Of a DNA stretch of 54,290 bases, positions 8,087 through 16,007 are shown in pieces. The notes under the pieces are model-generated. The model did not search any database and had not been told where the DNA came from. It saw only the letters and a list, made by a program, of their open reading frames with translations. Where the stretch lies: assembly GCA_964541075.1 (NCBI GenBank), contig CAZIPZ010000002.1, positions 1 through 54,290 of the forward strand. The letters run 5' to 3'. Origin of the DNA: CAZIPZ01 sp964541075 (GTDB lineage: Bacteria; Acidobacteriota; Terriglobia; 20CM-2-55-15). Position 1 is the first letter of the stretch; every line of letters begins with the position of its first letter. Made by a program: the position numbers and the translations under genes.

Positions 8087-9063
8087 AAATCTTCTATCCG
8101 CGGCACGACCACTCGAATGTTGAAGTTGGTTTCTACGTGACGTCGCGCCGCCCTCACAATGTTTCCTCTCCGTTCGTCATCACTGGCGAGCAACCGTATG
8201 GCGTCCGCCAGCGCCTTGGGATCCCGCACAGGAATCAGCACGCCATGAAGTGTTGACTGGATGATGTCCAAAGGACCACCTTTCGCGGTGGCAATCACCG
8301 GGATGCCAGAGGCCATTGCCTCGAGCAGCACGATTCCGAACGGTTCCTCCCATGAGGGCGCAGCAAGTATGTCGATTTGCTCGAAAAAGTCTGGAAGAGG
8401 AGTGAACCCCACGAATTCAACCGGCAAACCTGCAGCTTTGTCCTTCAAGGCGGCGGTGTATTTCGCATCACCTTTTCCGGCGATCAGAAGGCGATAACCC
8501 ACGCCAAGATGGCGCATTGCCTCAACAGCTTCGTCGTGGCCTTTGTGCGGTGAGATCTGTCCCAGCAGTCCGACCGTTAGATGCTCGTGGGCGGGGTGCG
8601 GACGATATGCAAACTTTTCTACGTCGACCCAATTTGGAATTACAGCGAATGTCTTTGGCGACAGGGACTCGAGCGTTTTCAAAATTTGTGATGTGGGAGC
8701 TATCCAGCCATCCACGCGCCTGTACAGCGGATGCTTCCTGATCGGATAGAGTAGGTGGCGAGTCATGACAAGCCTGGTTCTGGCAACTCCCCAGGTTGCT
8801 GCCGCAACAACGGTATAGTCCCGCGCTACATGAGCATGAACTATGTCGAAGGGTTGGCGCCTAAGGAGGCGCCTTAACCTGAAGGCAGTGATGATATCGG
8901 CGGAGTTGAGAAATGGCAGGGCAACATCGGCCTGCAAAGGGCCGTTTCGGCAGGCCGCCACCACTACTTCGTGGCCGCGTTTTCGCAATGCGTCGACGAG
9001 GCCGAGGACGTGGGTCTCGCCTCCGCCCAGTTCTCGCGCTGAACTAACCTGCAGAATGCGCAT
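8059..9063 (-). CDS. Glycosyltransferase family 4 (GT-B), LPS/surface glycan
   Basis: A 334-residue GT4 enzyme. The ATG at 9063 is preferred over an in-frame TTG at 9075 because it gives the family-typical start MRILQVSSARELGGGETHV. The C-terminal domain has VGLLGQISPHKGHDEAVEAM, IAGKGD, and EEPFGIVLLEAMASGIPVIA (trimmed here), the E-x7-E motif that binds the nucleotide diphosphate. It is the last gene of a minus-strand set with hldA and a heptosyltransferase, which points to inner-core LPS assembly at the cytoplasmic membrane face. It overlaps the hldA stop by 20 bp. Confidence 0.88.
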   Translation of the reverse strand: MRILQVSSARELGGGETHVLGLVDALRKRGHEVVVAACRNGPLQADVALPFLNSADIITAFRLRRLLRRQPFDIVHAHVARDYTVVAAATWGVARTRLVMTRHLLYPIRKHPLYRRVDGWIAPTSQILKTLESLSPKTFAVIPNWVDVEKFAYRPHPAHEHLTVGLLGQISPHKGHDEAVEAMRHLGVGYRLLIAGKGDAKYTAALKDKAAGLPVEFVGFTPLPDFFEQIDILAAPSWEEPFGIVLLEAMASGIPVIATAKGGPLDIIQSTLHGVLIPVRDPKALADAIRLLASDDERRGNIVRAARRHVETNFNIRVVVPRIEDFYRRVIMRS

Positions 9064-10048
9064 TCCGGGAATCAAAATCGGACAAGAGCTCTGCCCGGCT
9101 TACGGTAGCTGTTCCTATTTTGCCTACTGCGACGCCCGCGGCGTGATTCGCCAGTATTGCCGACTCCTCAATGGTTGCGCCGCCGGAGCGGGCAAGCGCG
9201 AGCGTTGCAATCACAGTGTCGCCGGCGCCGGTAACGTCATAAACCTCTCGCGCGAAAGTCGGAAGATGATGGGAGCCCGTTCGATTGAACAACGACATAC
9301 CGGCTTCACCACGAGTGATGAGGGCGTGCTCGCACTCGAATCGCTCCAGAAGTTTTTGACCAGCCACTTCCAGGCTCTCGGCGCAGTCGATGGCCATTCC
9401 CGTCAGCAGTTCGGCCTCGCGTTCGTTAGGAGTGATGAGCGAAATCGGTCGATAGTAGTCTGCGTGGTGAACCTTCGGATCGAGAAATACAGGCACAGCG
9501 CATTGCTTCGCTTTCGACAAAATTTCGGAAAGCAACTTGCGGTTCACGACCCCTTTGTCATAGTCCGAGACGATAACTGCCTGCGCTGCGGATAGATGTT
9601 GTTGGAAGATTTCCGCCAGTTCGGAGTTGACAGCATCCGAGAGAGGCTTTTTGCTTTCGCGGTCAGTACGAACGACCTGTTGGCTGTGCGCGATGATTCT
9701 GGTTTTTACCGTTGTCGGACGGTCATCCCGTATGAGTCCCGAGATGTCGATTCCAGACTCACGCAAGAGCTTCAAAACCTGATTTGCAGCGCCGTCCCAG
9801 CCAAGCACCCCTATGGGCAACGGGGTTCCATCGAGTGCTCTGATATTAGCGGCGACGTTGCCCGATCCGCCCAGCCGGTACGTTTCATTCTGAACCTCAA
9901 CGACAGGCACCGGAGCCTCCGGGGAAATGCGCCGCACTTTGCCCCAGATGAATTCGTCCAGCATGATGTCGCCAACCACGAGGATCGTTCGCCCTTTGAA
10001 CTGATCCAGGAGTTGATCAACACGTTGCCGATCGAGACCTGTACTCAT
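9044..10048 (-). CDS. hldA: D-glycero-beta-D-manno-heptose-7-phosphate kinase
   Basis: A 334-residue PfkB/ribokinase-fold kinase. GDIMLDEFIWG and VRRISPEAPVPVVEV are specific to RfaE domain I, followed by the substrate-binding glycines GGSGNVAANI. The C-terminal DVTGAGDTVIATLALA holds the anion hole and catalytic Asp. There is no C-terminal nucleotidyltransferase domain, so this is the split HldA rather than the bifunctional HldE; an HldC partner is not in the window. It phosphorylates heptose-7-phosphate at C1 in the ADP-heptose route to LPS inner core. It overlaps the upstream heptosyltransferase by 4 bp. Confidence 0.93.
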   Translation of the reverse strand: MSTGLDRQRVDQLLDQFKGRTILVVGDIMLDEFIWGKVRRISPEAPVPVVEVQNETYRLGGSGNVAANIRALDGTPLPIGVLGWDGAANQVLKLLRESGIDISGLIRDDRPTTVKTRIIAHSQQVVRTDRESKKPLSDAVNSELAEIFQQHLSAAQAVIVSDYDKGVVNRKLLSEILSKAKQCAVPVFLDPKVHHADYYRPISLITPNEREAELLTGMAIDCAESLEVAGQKLLERFECEHALITRGEAGMSLFNRTGSHHLPTFAREVYDVTGAGDTVIATLALARSGGATIEESAILANHAAGVAVGKIGTATVSRAELLSDFDSRNAHSAG

Positions 10049-11046
10049 CGCGTCTCCAGCAGTTCTTTGACCGCGGCATTTACCTGTTCAACGGTCACCG
10101 ATTCGATGCAAAGCGGAGAATCGGCCACCAGGCAACGATAGCCCGGACAAGGATTGCACTCAAACGGATTCTGGACGACGCGATGATCGACGCCCCAGGG
10201 GCGCCATCTCCGTGAGTCGGAGGAACCCCATACTGCAACCACGGGTGTCCCTACTGCCGCAGCCAAATGCATGGGACCAGAATCGTTGCCGATATAAAGG
10301 TTCGCTCCACGAATCAGCTCTCCCAACTCAGGAATGCTGAGTCCCGGCAGTGTGACCGCGCCGGGGATTTTCTTCGCCGCTTGCGAAGCAATCTGTTCCT
10401 CACCCGGTCCGGTTGTCAGCACAACGGTGAATTGAAGTCTTACAAGTTCTCTACCCACGTCCACGAAGCGGTCTGAGTCCCATCTCTTTGTAGCCATCAA
10501 TGCCGCAGGATGAACGACTACGTAGGGGCGTTGAACTACTTTCCGTTGAACTCGGGTGGCTGCTGCGTCCTGCTTTTCGTACCGAAGGAATGCGGAATGT
10601 TCTTTTTGCAGTCCCAACCATTGAAAGATCGCAAGGGTTGATTGCACGGTGTGGACATTAGAATCCGGAGGCGGAGTAACGCCGTTGTATAACCACGAAT
10701 GCTGAAAATGTTGTCCGCCGATTCGCTTCCCCCTCGTGACACAGGAATAAAAGAGGCTAGTCGGCCCCCCATGCAGGTTCAAGACAAGGTCAAATCTCTG
10801 ATTCAGCAGGCGAGCCACTGTAGTCAGTTTGTTTTCGGCAATGATAACTTCGTGGAAATCAGGATTTCCACGAAAGCAGTCTGCAAACGGGGGCTGCACA
10901 AGCACGGAGATTTGAAATTCCGGGAATTCCTCTTTGAGGGCTCGAACGGGGCCTGTTAACAGCAAACAGTCTCCCATTGAGCGAAGACGTATCAGAAGGA
11001 TCCGCGCGTCAGGAGGCTGACTGCGGAACAGGTCTCTAGTCTTCAA
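10045..11046 (-). CDS. ADP-heptose:LPS heptosyltransferase (GT9)
   Basis: A 333-residue GT-B enzyme of family 9. ILLIRLRSMGDCLLLTGPVRAL is the N-terminal signature (residues about 16-37), with Asp in GDCLL as the conserved catalytic residue. The C-terminal half has the donor-binding block IGNDSGPMHLAAAVGTPVVA with ALFG-equivalent VWGSSD. Several Cys near the C-terminus (CNPCPGYRC) are common in this family. It transfers heptose from ADP-heptose to the LPS core on the inner membrane. The adjoining hldA supplies the same donor pathway. Whether it is WaaC- or WaaF-like cannot be decided here. Confidence 0.9.
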   Translation of the reverse strand: MKTRDLFRSQPPDARILLIRLRSMGDCLLLTGPVRALKEEFPEFQISVLVQPPFADCFRGNPDFHEVIIAENKLTTVARLLNQRFDLVLNLHGGPTSLFYSCVTRGKRIGGQHFQHSWLYNGVTPPPDSNVHTVQSTLAIFQWLGLQKEHSAFLRYEKQDAAATRVQRKVVQRPYVVVHPAALMATKRWDSDRFVDVGRELVRLQFTVVLTTGPGEEQIASQAAKKIPGAVTLPGLSIPELGELIRGANLYIGNDSGPMHLAAAVGTPVVAVWGSSDSRRWRPWGVDHRVVQNPFECNPCPGYRCLVADSPLCIESVTVEQVNAAVKELLETR

Positions 11047-11206
11047 CTCTGGCTTCGCTGATGAGCATCACAGGGATGTCGTCACGAATTGGATACACGC
11101 GGCGGCACTGGCTGCATTTCAGTCCCTGTCCGCCCTCAGTCAGGTTGACCGGAGCCTTGCACAACGGGCAAACCAGAATTTTTAGAAGCTCGGGATTCAC
11201 AGCCAT
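11036..11206 (-). CDS. Trm112/UPF0434-family small zinc-ribbon protein
   Basis: A 56-residue protein. ATG 11206 is chosen because the family begins just before PELLKILVCPLCKAPV. CPLC (first knuckle) and CSQC (second knuckle) bind zinc, followed by the family block RRVYPIRDDIPVML. Bacterial Trm112-like proteins are often found in LPS operons, and some serve as activator subunits of methyltransferases. The stop overlaps the heptosyltransferase start by 11 bp. TAACAT on the minus strand (11222-11217) would place a transcript start about 4 nt before the ATG. Confidence 0.85.
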   Translation of the reverse strand: MAVNPELLKILVCPLCKAPVNLTEGGQGLKCSQCRRVYPIRDDIPVMLISEARVED

Positions 11207-11519
11207 AATGGCCAAAATGTTAGCACAGAGAGAATGTCTGGCGACTAGTTGGAAAATCTCATTAAAACCTGACGACACTGAGCGCTTTCGTCGGCGGTGC
11301 GGTCGGACCTTTCTAAGTTGTTGGATTCCTAGCGATTCGATTTGTCGATAAGTCATTATGCTAGACTAGCGGCGTTCCTAATTGTCGAAGGCTTTGAAAG
11401 TAGTTGCTCTCCAGAAGGCCGCAGTTTTACACCTTCCGTTAGGTTTGCGATCAGACATATTTATTCGTTTAAACGAAAGCACTGGGCTTAAATCTAAACG
11501 CGTATCGAGTTCAAACCTT
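11207..11519. promoter_or_regulatory. Divergent intergenic region with a 14-bp palindrome
   Basis: This 313-bp region separates the Trm112-like gene from the secreted protein gene at 11520. It holds a perfect 14-bp palindrome TTCGTTTAAACGAA at 11464-11477, about 43 bp before the secreted-protein start, a plausible site for a dimeric regulator. TAACAT (minus strand, 11222-11217) may be the -10 for the LPS operon. No other gene-like structure is seen. Confidence 0.35.
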
Positions 11520-12032
11520 ATGATCAAACGCTTACTTCTATTGCTGCTTCCGTTGTTTGTCTTTGCTACGGCTGTTTCAAAGGCGACAACCGTTGAGCGG
11601 CTCACAGTCGATGAGCTCGTCAAAAAAGCAAATAGGATCGTCGTGGGCAGGGTGAATGCTTCGCGCACGTATTGGAGTCCAAATGGCAAGCTGATTCTTA
11701 CCAGTTACACGTTAGTGGTTGAGGAGTCGATGAAAGGCTCGCCTTCCCGGACGGTGGATATAACCACCATCGGGGGCACAATCGGCACTCTCAGCCTTCA
11801 CGTTTCGGGAATGCCTTCCTTTGAAAATGGCGAGGACGCTGTTGTCTTTGTTGAAGACGGCGGAGCATTTTCGACAGTCGTGGGTTTGGGTCAAGGCAAA
11901 TTCAAAGTGTCGAACGGAGAAGTGTCGAACGCTGTCAGCGACCTGTCCTTTCCTGACGGTCAACCAGGGAAACCTGTAAAGATGCCTCTCGAATCCTTCA
12001 AAAGACAGATCAAGCAGTTGGTTGGCCGCTAG
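11520..12032 (+). CDS. Small secreted protein, partner of downstream matrixin
   Basis: A 170-residue protein. ATG 11520 is chosen because it starts a clear Sec signal peptide (MIKRLLLLLLPLFVFATAVSKA); an upstream open frame carries no sensible protein. The mature part has VDELVKKANRIVVGRV, a charged first helix, then alternating strands (TSYTLVVEESMKG, FENGEDAVVFVEDG) and GLGQGKFKVSNGEVSN. The pattern resembles secreted proteins that travel with matrixin genes in Acidobacteria and related groups, but I know no defined function. The stop overlaps the metalloprotease GTG start by one base (TAGTG), indicating coupled translation. It could be an inhibitor or chaperone of the protease; that is inference. 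Confidence 0.75.
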   Translation: MIKRLLLLLLPLFVFATAVSKATTVERLTVDELVKKANRIVVGRVNASRTYWSPNGKLILTSYTLVVEESMKGSPSRTVDITTIGGTIGTLSLHVSGMPSFENGEDAVVFVEDGGAFSTVVGLGQGKFKVSNGEVSNAVSDLSFPDGQPGKPVKMPLESFKRQIKQLVGR

Positions 12033-15000
12033 TGCGCTGCAACCCACATAATGCCGCCTTGAAGAAATGGGGTGTTTTCCTAATCCTTCTCTGGGTTCCT
12101 CTCCAAGGCGCCGCATACACACGCATCATTACTTCAAACGGTCAATTGCCGCGATGGTCTTCTATGCCGGTCTCTTATTGGATAAATGACATCGGCTCGC
12201 CGCAGATCTCAAATGGCAGCGAGTTCAACGCAATCCACTCCTCTTTTCGGACCTGGCAGGACATTTCTTCAGCCAACATTCAGTTTGAATACAAAGGCGT
12301 CACGCCAGTGCGCACGGTCGGGCACGACGGTATGAACATCGTTTCGTTCGCCGACGATTCAACACCCCTCGGTTCGTCCACAATTGCGGCGACATTTTCT
12401 TTCTTTAGAACGGATCCGGAAGGTTTGTTCATCGATGAAGCCGACATCATTTTCAATACTGCACTCCGATTTTCGACTAGCGGCGATACTGACAAATTCG
12501 ACATCCAGAGCGTGTTGACGCACGAGATCGGACACTTGCTGGGTTTGGATCATTCCGGAATGGTTTCTTCCGTGATGGTTCCTTTTGCGGCGCCATCCCA
12601 AACAGATCAACGCACCCTTGCCTACGATGACATCGCGGGCGCCATGGACATATATCCGGGACTTGGAGTTATCGATGTCGGCCAAATTCGCGGTCGGATT
12701 TTGCAGAACGGTGTGGCTACGTTTGGCGCTCACGTTGTTGCGGTCAATCGTGAAGGCACGGTTCTCGTGTCGTCGATTTCTCAGCCCGATGGCGGGTATG
12801 CGCTTCGGTTTCTCCCACCCGGGCCTTACAAGATCTACGCGGAACCCTTGGATTCTCCCGTGACAGAGCCGAACATCGGCGGTGGACCGACCTCATGGTA
12901 TCGGGGCCTTAGAACCAATTTTGGTACGACATATTCTGGAAACGTCGCGACCTTATCTGAAGCCGCTATCATCAACGTTGCGTCCGGCGGCATCGCTTCA
13001 GCCGACATTCAACTCCTTCCCGCTGGTACTCCTGTTCTGAACCTCACACGTCCAGGTTTTGCACCTCGTGTTGAACGAGGTGCTCAAGGAACATTGCAGA
13101 TTGGCGGCGAGGACATAACGCCAGGACTATCGATCAGTTTCTCAAGTCCGGAGATGGTTGTGAGTCCGCCGCTGTTCGGTGGACGTATGTCCTCGAATGC
13201 TTCGACCAGCGCAACCCTAAATTTTGATGCGCCTCCGACAACGGCGCCAGGTCCAAAGAATGTTATATCCAACCGTGGCGGTGTTGCGTCCGTACTGAGC
13301 GGAGCGATCGTCATCGTAGATCCGGTTCCAGCAGGTATCAATGTGTCTCCCAGTTCGGGACCATCGTCAGGCGGGACCAACGTAACTGTCAGGGGAAGGA
13401 ATTTTCGCGGCGGAGCACAGGTGTATTTCGGAGGTTTGCCGGCAAGCGATGTCCGCGTTGTTGATCCGGCGACAATTCTGGCGACGACGCCACGAAACAG
13501 TCCGGGCGCTACGAATGTCCAGGTCATCAACTCTGACGGTACGGCAGGGATGGCTTCTTCGGCATTCACCTTCATGACGATTCCGCCTTTCGTTGCGCGA
13601 TTGGTTCCAACCAGCGGTCCGCCTACGACCGTTGTGACGATCGAGGGCGGGGGATTTGACTCCAGAACCCAAAACATTGAAGTTACTTTCAACGGCGTCC
13701 AAGGGCGAGTTGTCAGTTCAACAGCGGATATGATTCGGGCCGTCGTTCCATTTGGTGCGGCAACGGGCCCGGTTGGAGTATCTGTTTTCGGGCAAACGAC
13801 CTCTGGGCCGACTTTCGTTGTTACGTCTGCGCCCGCCAGCGGGAATGTCGCTGGAAACGCTTATAACTTCGTTGATGCGAGACCTGGAAGTGGAGGAACT
13901 AACCTGAGCTTCTCTACGGACGACGACGCCATTGCTTTCACCAATCTGCCCTTCGATTTTAGTTTGTTCCAGGACATCTATCTGGCTGGTTCACGGGTTT
14001 CGATTGCGACGAATGGATATATCAGCCTAGAGCCACTTGCAAGGGTGGAATTTCAGAATGCGGCGTTGCCTGCGCAGTCTGTCGTCAGGCCGGGTGGGAG
14101 TAATGGTTCGCCTCCGCCATCGCTAATCGCTCCATTTTGGGACGACCTGATTTTGAAACGAGGAAGCATGGTCAGCACGCGAACGATCGGCACAGCTCCA
14201 AATCGCCAGTTTGTCGTTCAGTGGTCCACCTTGAGCATCCTGGATGAGCGGGGGAACGATCTCAATTCCGATCTTACTTTCGAGGCCATTCTTTTTGAGG
14301 GCAGCAACGATATCCAATTCGTTTATGGACCTCTGAGTGGTCCGCGCTCCGACGGTTCCAGCGCCACAGTTGGCGCACAGGATCTGAAGAGAACAACGGC
14401 AGTGCAGAGCGGTTTTAATCAGGCAATTCTTCGAAGTTCATACTTCATTACTTATCGATTTATCGGAGGCCGGTATCAAGCGGTCTTGCCCGATCTCACG
14501 CCGCCGACGCGGCCAGTGGTCAGCGACGGAGGAGCGCTGACCTCCAGCCGAACGGAGTTGTCGGCTTCGTGGACGTCAGAGGACCCGGAATCGGGAATAC
14601 GAGAGTACCAGTACGCGATCGGCTCCACGCCTGGCGGGGCGGATATTCGACCCTTCACCACAACTAATCTCAATTCGGCTGTCGCTACAGGTTTAAACCT
14701 TCAGGCAGGGAGCGTTTACTACTTTGCGATTCGAGCAACCAACAATGTTGGTCTCACCAGCGAAGTTGGCGTGTCGGATGGCATTCGGGTCGATCCTTCG
14801 TTTCAACCTCAAACCAGCGTCATCCCGTCGAGTCCTTCTGGAACTTCCGAATTCAGCGGCATCGCTCTGCTCGCTCCGGCCGCAATGTCTGTCACGCTGA
14901 GGGCAATGGACGCTAATGGAGTATTGATTTCCGGTAACGGTGTGGTGAATCCTGTGACAGTTTCACTTTCAGCCGGACAGCAGTATGCCCGCTTGATCTC

Positions 15001-15988
15001 GGAATTGTTCAGGATCCAGAGCTTCGATGGATGGATTGAAGTTGCGGCTTCCGGAACCGGCCTCGGCATTTTCACGGCCACCGGAAATTGGGACATGACC
15101 CAGCTCGACGGCAGTGTCGCCGGCGAAACCTCGGCAGATTTCTATTTGGCCCATTCTGGGGGCTCATTGATGCTCGTCAACCCCTCAACGCGCTCGGCAA
15201 ACGTCAACATAGGGGAGCAGTCGATCGTCATTCCCGCAAGGAACAAGGTTGTAATGCCTTTGACTGGGCCGGTTCGTGTGCAGTCGTCCGAACCTCTGGC
15301 AGCGGTTCAACGACTAACCGGCCCACGTAAACTCGCTCTCGGGAATGCGATCCCGGTTTCCCGCACTCAATCGTCGTTGGTGCTTCCGCACGCGGTTGTC
15401 GGCGGCGGATACACATCTCATGTGAGATTAGTCAATGTGGGGAATGCCGGTGATGCGACGATCACTTTTGGAGGCGCCAGCCGGGATATTCGTCTTGAGG
15501 CGAATTCAGTTTCGACCATAGTCCTCGAAGAGCTCTTTGCTCTTCCGAGGAATGTTTTACAAACTGGCGCTGTCCGAATTTCTCAACGGTCGACGACGCC
15601 TTTCGGATCCGTTGCGCCGTCATTGCTCGGTTCCATTCAAATTGAAAATCAATCCGGCCTTGTCTCATTGGACGCGCGCCCACCCGCGGCGGAATCGGTA
15701 TTTCCACACGTGGCTCACGGAAATGGTCTGTTTACGGGACTGTGCATCGCCACCGGAGACCGTGCAGCTAATGTTGTGATCGAGGTCTATCCGCCCTTGG
15801 GAGGCGCGCCTCAAACGGCGACTCTAACACTCGGTCCGAATCAGCAGATTGCGCGCGTACTTAGCGAGCTCGTCAGCAGTATCACAGTTCAGTTGGGCGG
15901 TTATATCAAGGTTCGATCGGACCAGCCCGTTTGGAGCTGGGAAATCTACGGCTCAGATCAATTGATGGCTTCGGGTCCGCCTCTGTAA
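12032..15988 (+). CDS. Large secreted matrixin-type metalloprotease with IPT/TIG and Fn3-like modules
   Basis: A 1318-residue exported protein. A signal peptide lies at about residues 12-29. An M10-type catalytic domain follows with HEIGHLLGLDHS (His164, Glu165, His168, His174 zinc motif) and a downstream VMVPF Met-turn. Then come a carboxypeptidase-regulatory-like domain (about 210-285), two IPT/TIG domains (about 433-515 and 517-605; SPSSGPSSGGTNVTVRG is diagnostic), a nidogen-like beta region (about 610-810), an Fn3-like domain (about 820-920) and homologous C-terminal repeats (about 928-1035 and 1219-1318) of a type common in acidobacterial secreted proteins. It should degrade proteins outside the cell or at the surface. 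The GTG start is fixed by the overlap with the preceding gene. Confidence 0.88.
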   Translation: MRCNPHNAALKKWGVFLILLWVPLQGAAYTRIITSNGQLPRWSSMPVSYWINDIGSPQISNGSEFNAIHSSFRTWQDISSANIQFEYKGVTPVRTVGHDGMNIVSFADDSTPLGSSTIAATFSFFRTDPEGLFIDEADIIFNTALRFSTSGDTDKFDIQSVLTHEIGHLLGLDHSGMVSSVMVPFAAPSQTDQRTLAYDDIAGAMDIYPGLGVIDVGQIRGRILQNGVATFGAHVVAVNREGTVLVSSISQPDGGYALRFLPPGPYKIYAEPLDSPVTEPNIGGGPTSWYRGLRTNFGTTYSGNVATLSEAAIINVASGGIASADIQLLPAGTPVLNLTRPGFAPRVERGAQGTLQIGGEDITPGLSISFSSPEMVVSPPLFGGRMSSNASTSATLNFDAPPTTAPGPKNVISNRGGVASVLSGAIVIVDPVPAGINVSPSSGPSSGGTNVTVRGRNFRGGAQVYFGGLPASDVRVVDPATILATTPRNSPGATNVQVINSDGTAGMASSAFTFMTIPPFVARLVPTSGPPTTVVTIEGGGFDSRTQNIEVTFNGVQGRVVSSTADMIRAVVPFGAATGPVGVSVFGQTTSGPTFVVTSAPASGNVAGNAYNFVDARPGSGGTNLSFSTDDDAIAFTNLPFDFSLFQDIYLAGSRVSIATNGYISLEPLARVEFQNAALPAQSVVRPGGSNGSPPPSLIAPFWDDLILKRGSMVSTRTIGTAPNRQFVVQWSTLSILDERGNDLNSDLTFEAILFEGSNDIQFVYGPLSGPRSDGSSATVGAQDLKRTTAVQSGFNQAILRSSYFITYRFIGGRYQAVLPDLTPPTRPVVSDGGALTSSRTELSASWTSEDPESGIREYQYAIGSTPGGADIRPFTTTNLNSAVATGLNLQAGSVYYFAIRATNNVGLTSEVGVSDGIRVDPSFQPQTSVIPSSPSGTSEFSGIALLAPAAMSVTLRAMDANGVLISGNGVVNPVTVSLSAGQQYARLISELFRIQSFDGWIEVAASGTGLGIFTATGNWDMTQLDGSVAGETSADFYLAHSGGSLMLVNPSTRSANVNIGEQSIVIPARNKVVMPLTGPVRVQSSEPLAAVQRLTGPRKLALGNAIPVSRTQSSLVLPHAVVGGGYTSHVRLVNVGNAGDATITFGGASRDIRLEANSVSTIVLEELFALPRNVLQTGAVRISQRSTTPFGSVAPSLLGSIQIENQSGLVSLDARPPAAESVFPHVAHGNGLFTGLCIATGDRAANVVIEVYPPLGGAPQTATLTLGPNQQIARVLSELVSSITVQLGGYIKVRSDQPVWSWEIYGSDQLMASGPPL

Positions 15989-16007
15989 ACAGTCCGTTTC
16001 CTTGGGG

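Noticed and set aside
9596..10141. A 181-codon plus-strand open frame
   Set aside because: Antisense to hldA and the heptosyltransferase, both well supported.
13084..13692. A 202-codon minus-strand open frame
   Set aside because: It lies opposite the IPT/TIG part of the matrixin gene and its Thr/Pro/Val-rich product mirrors the repeats on the plus strand.
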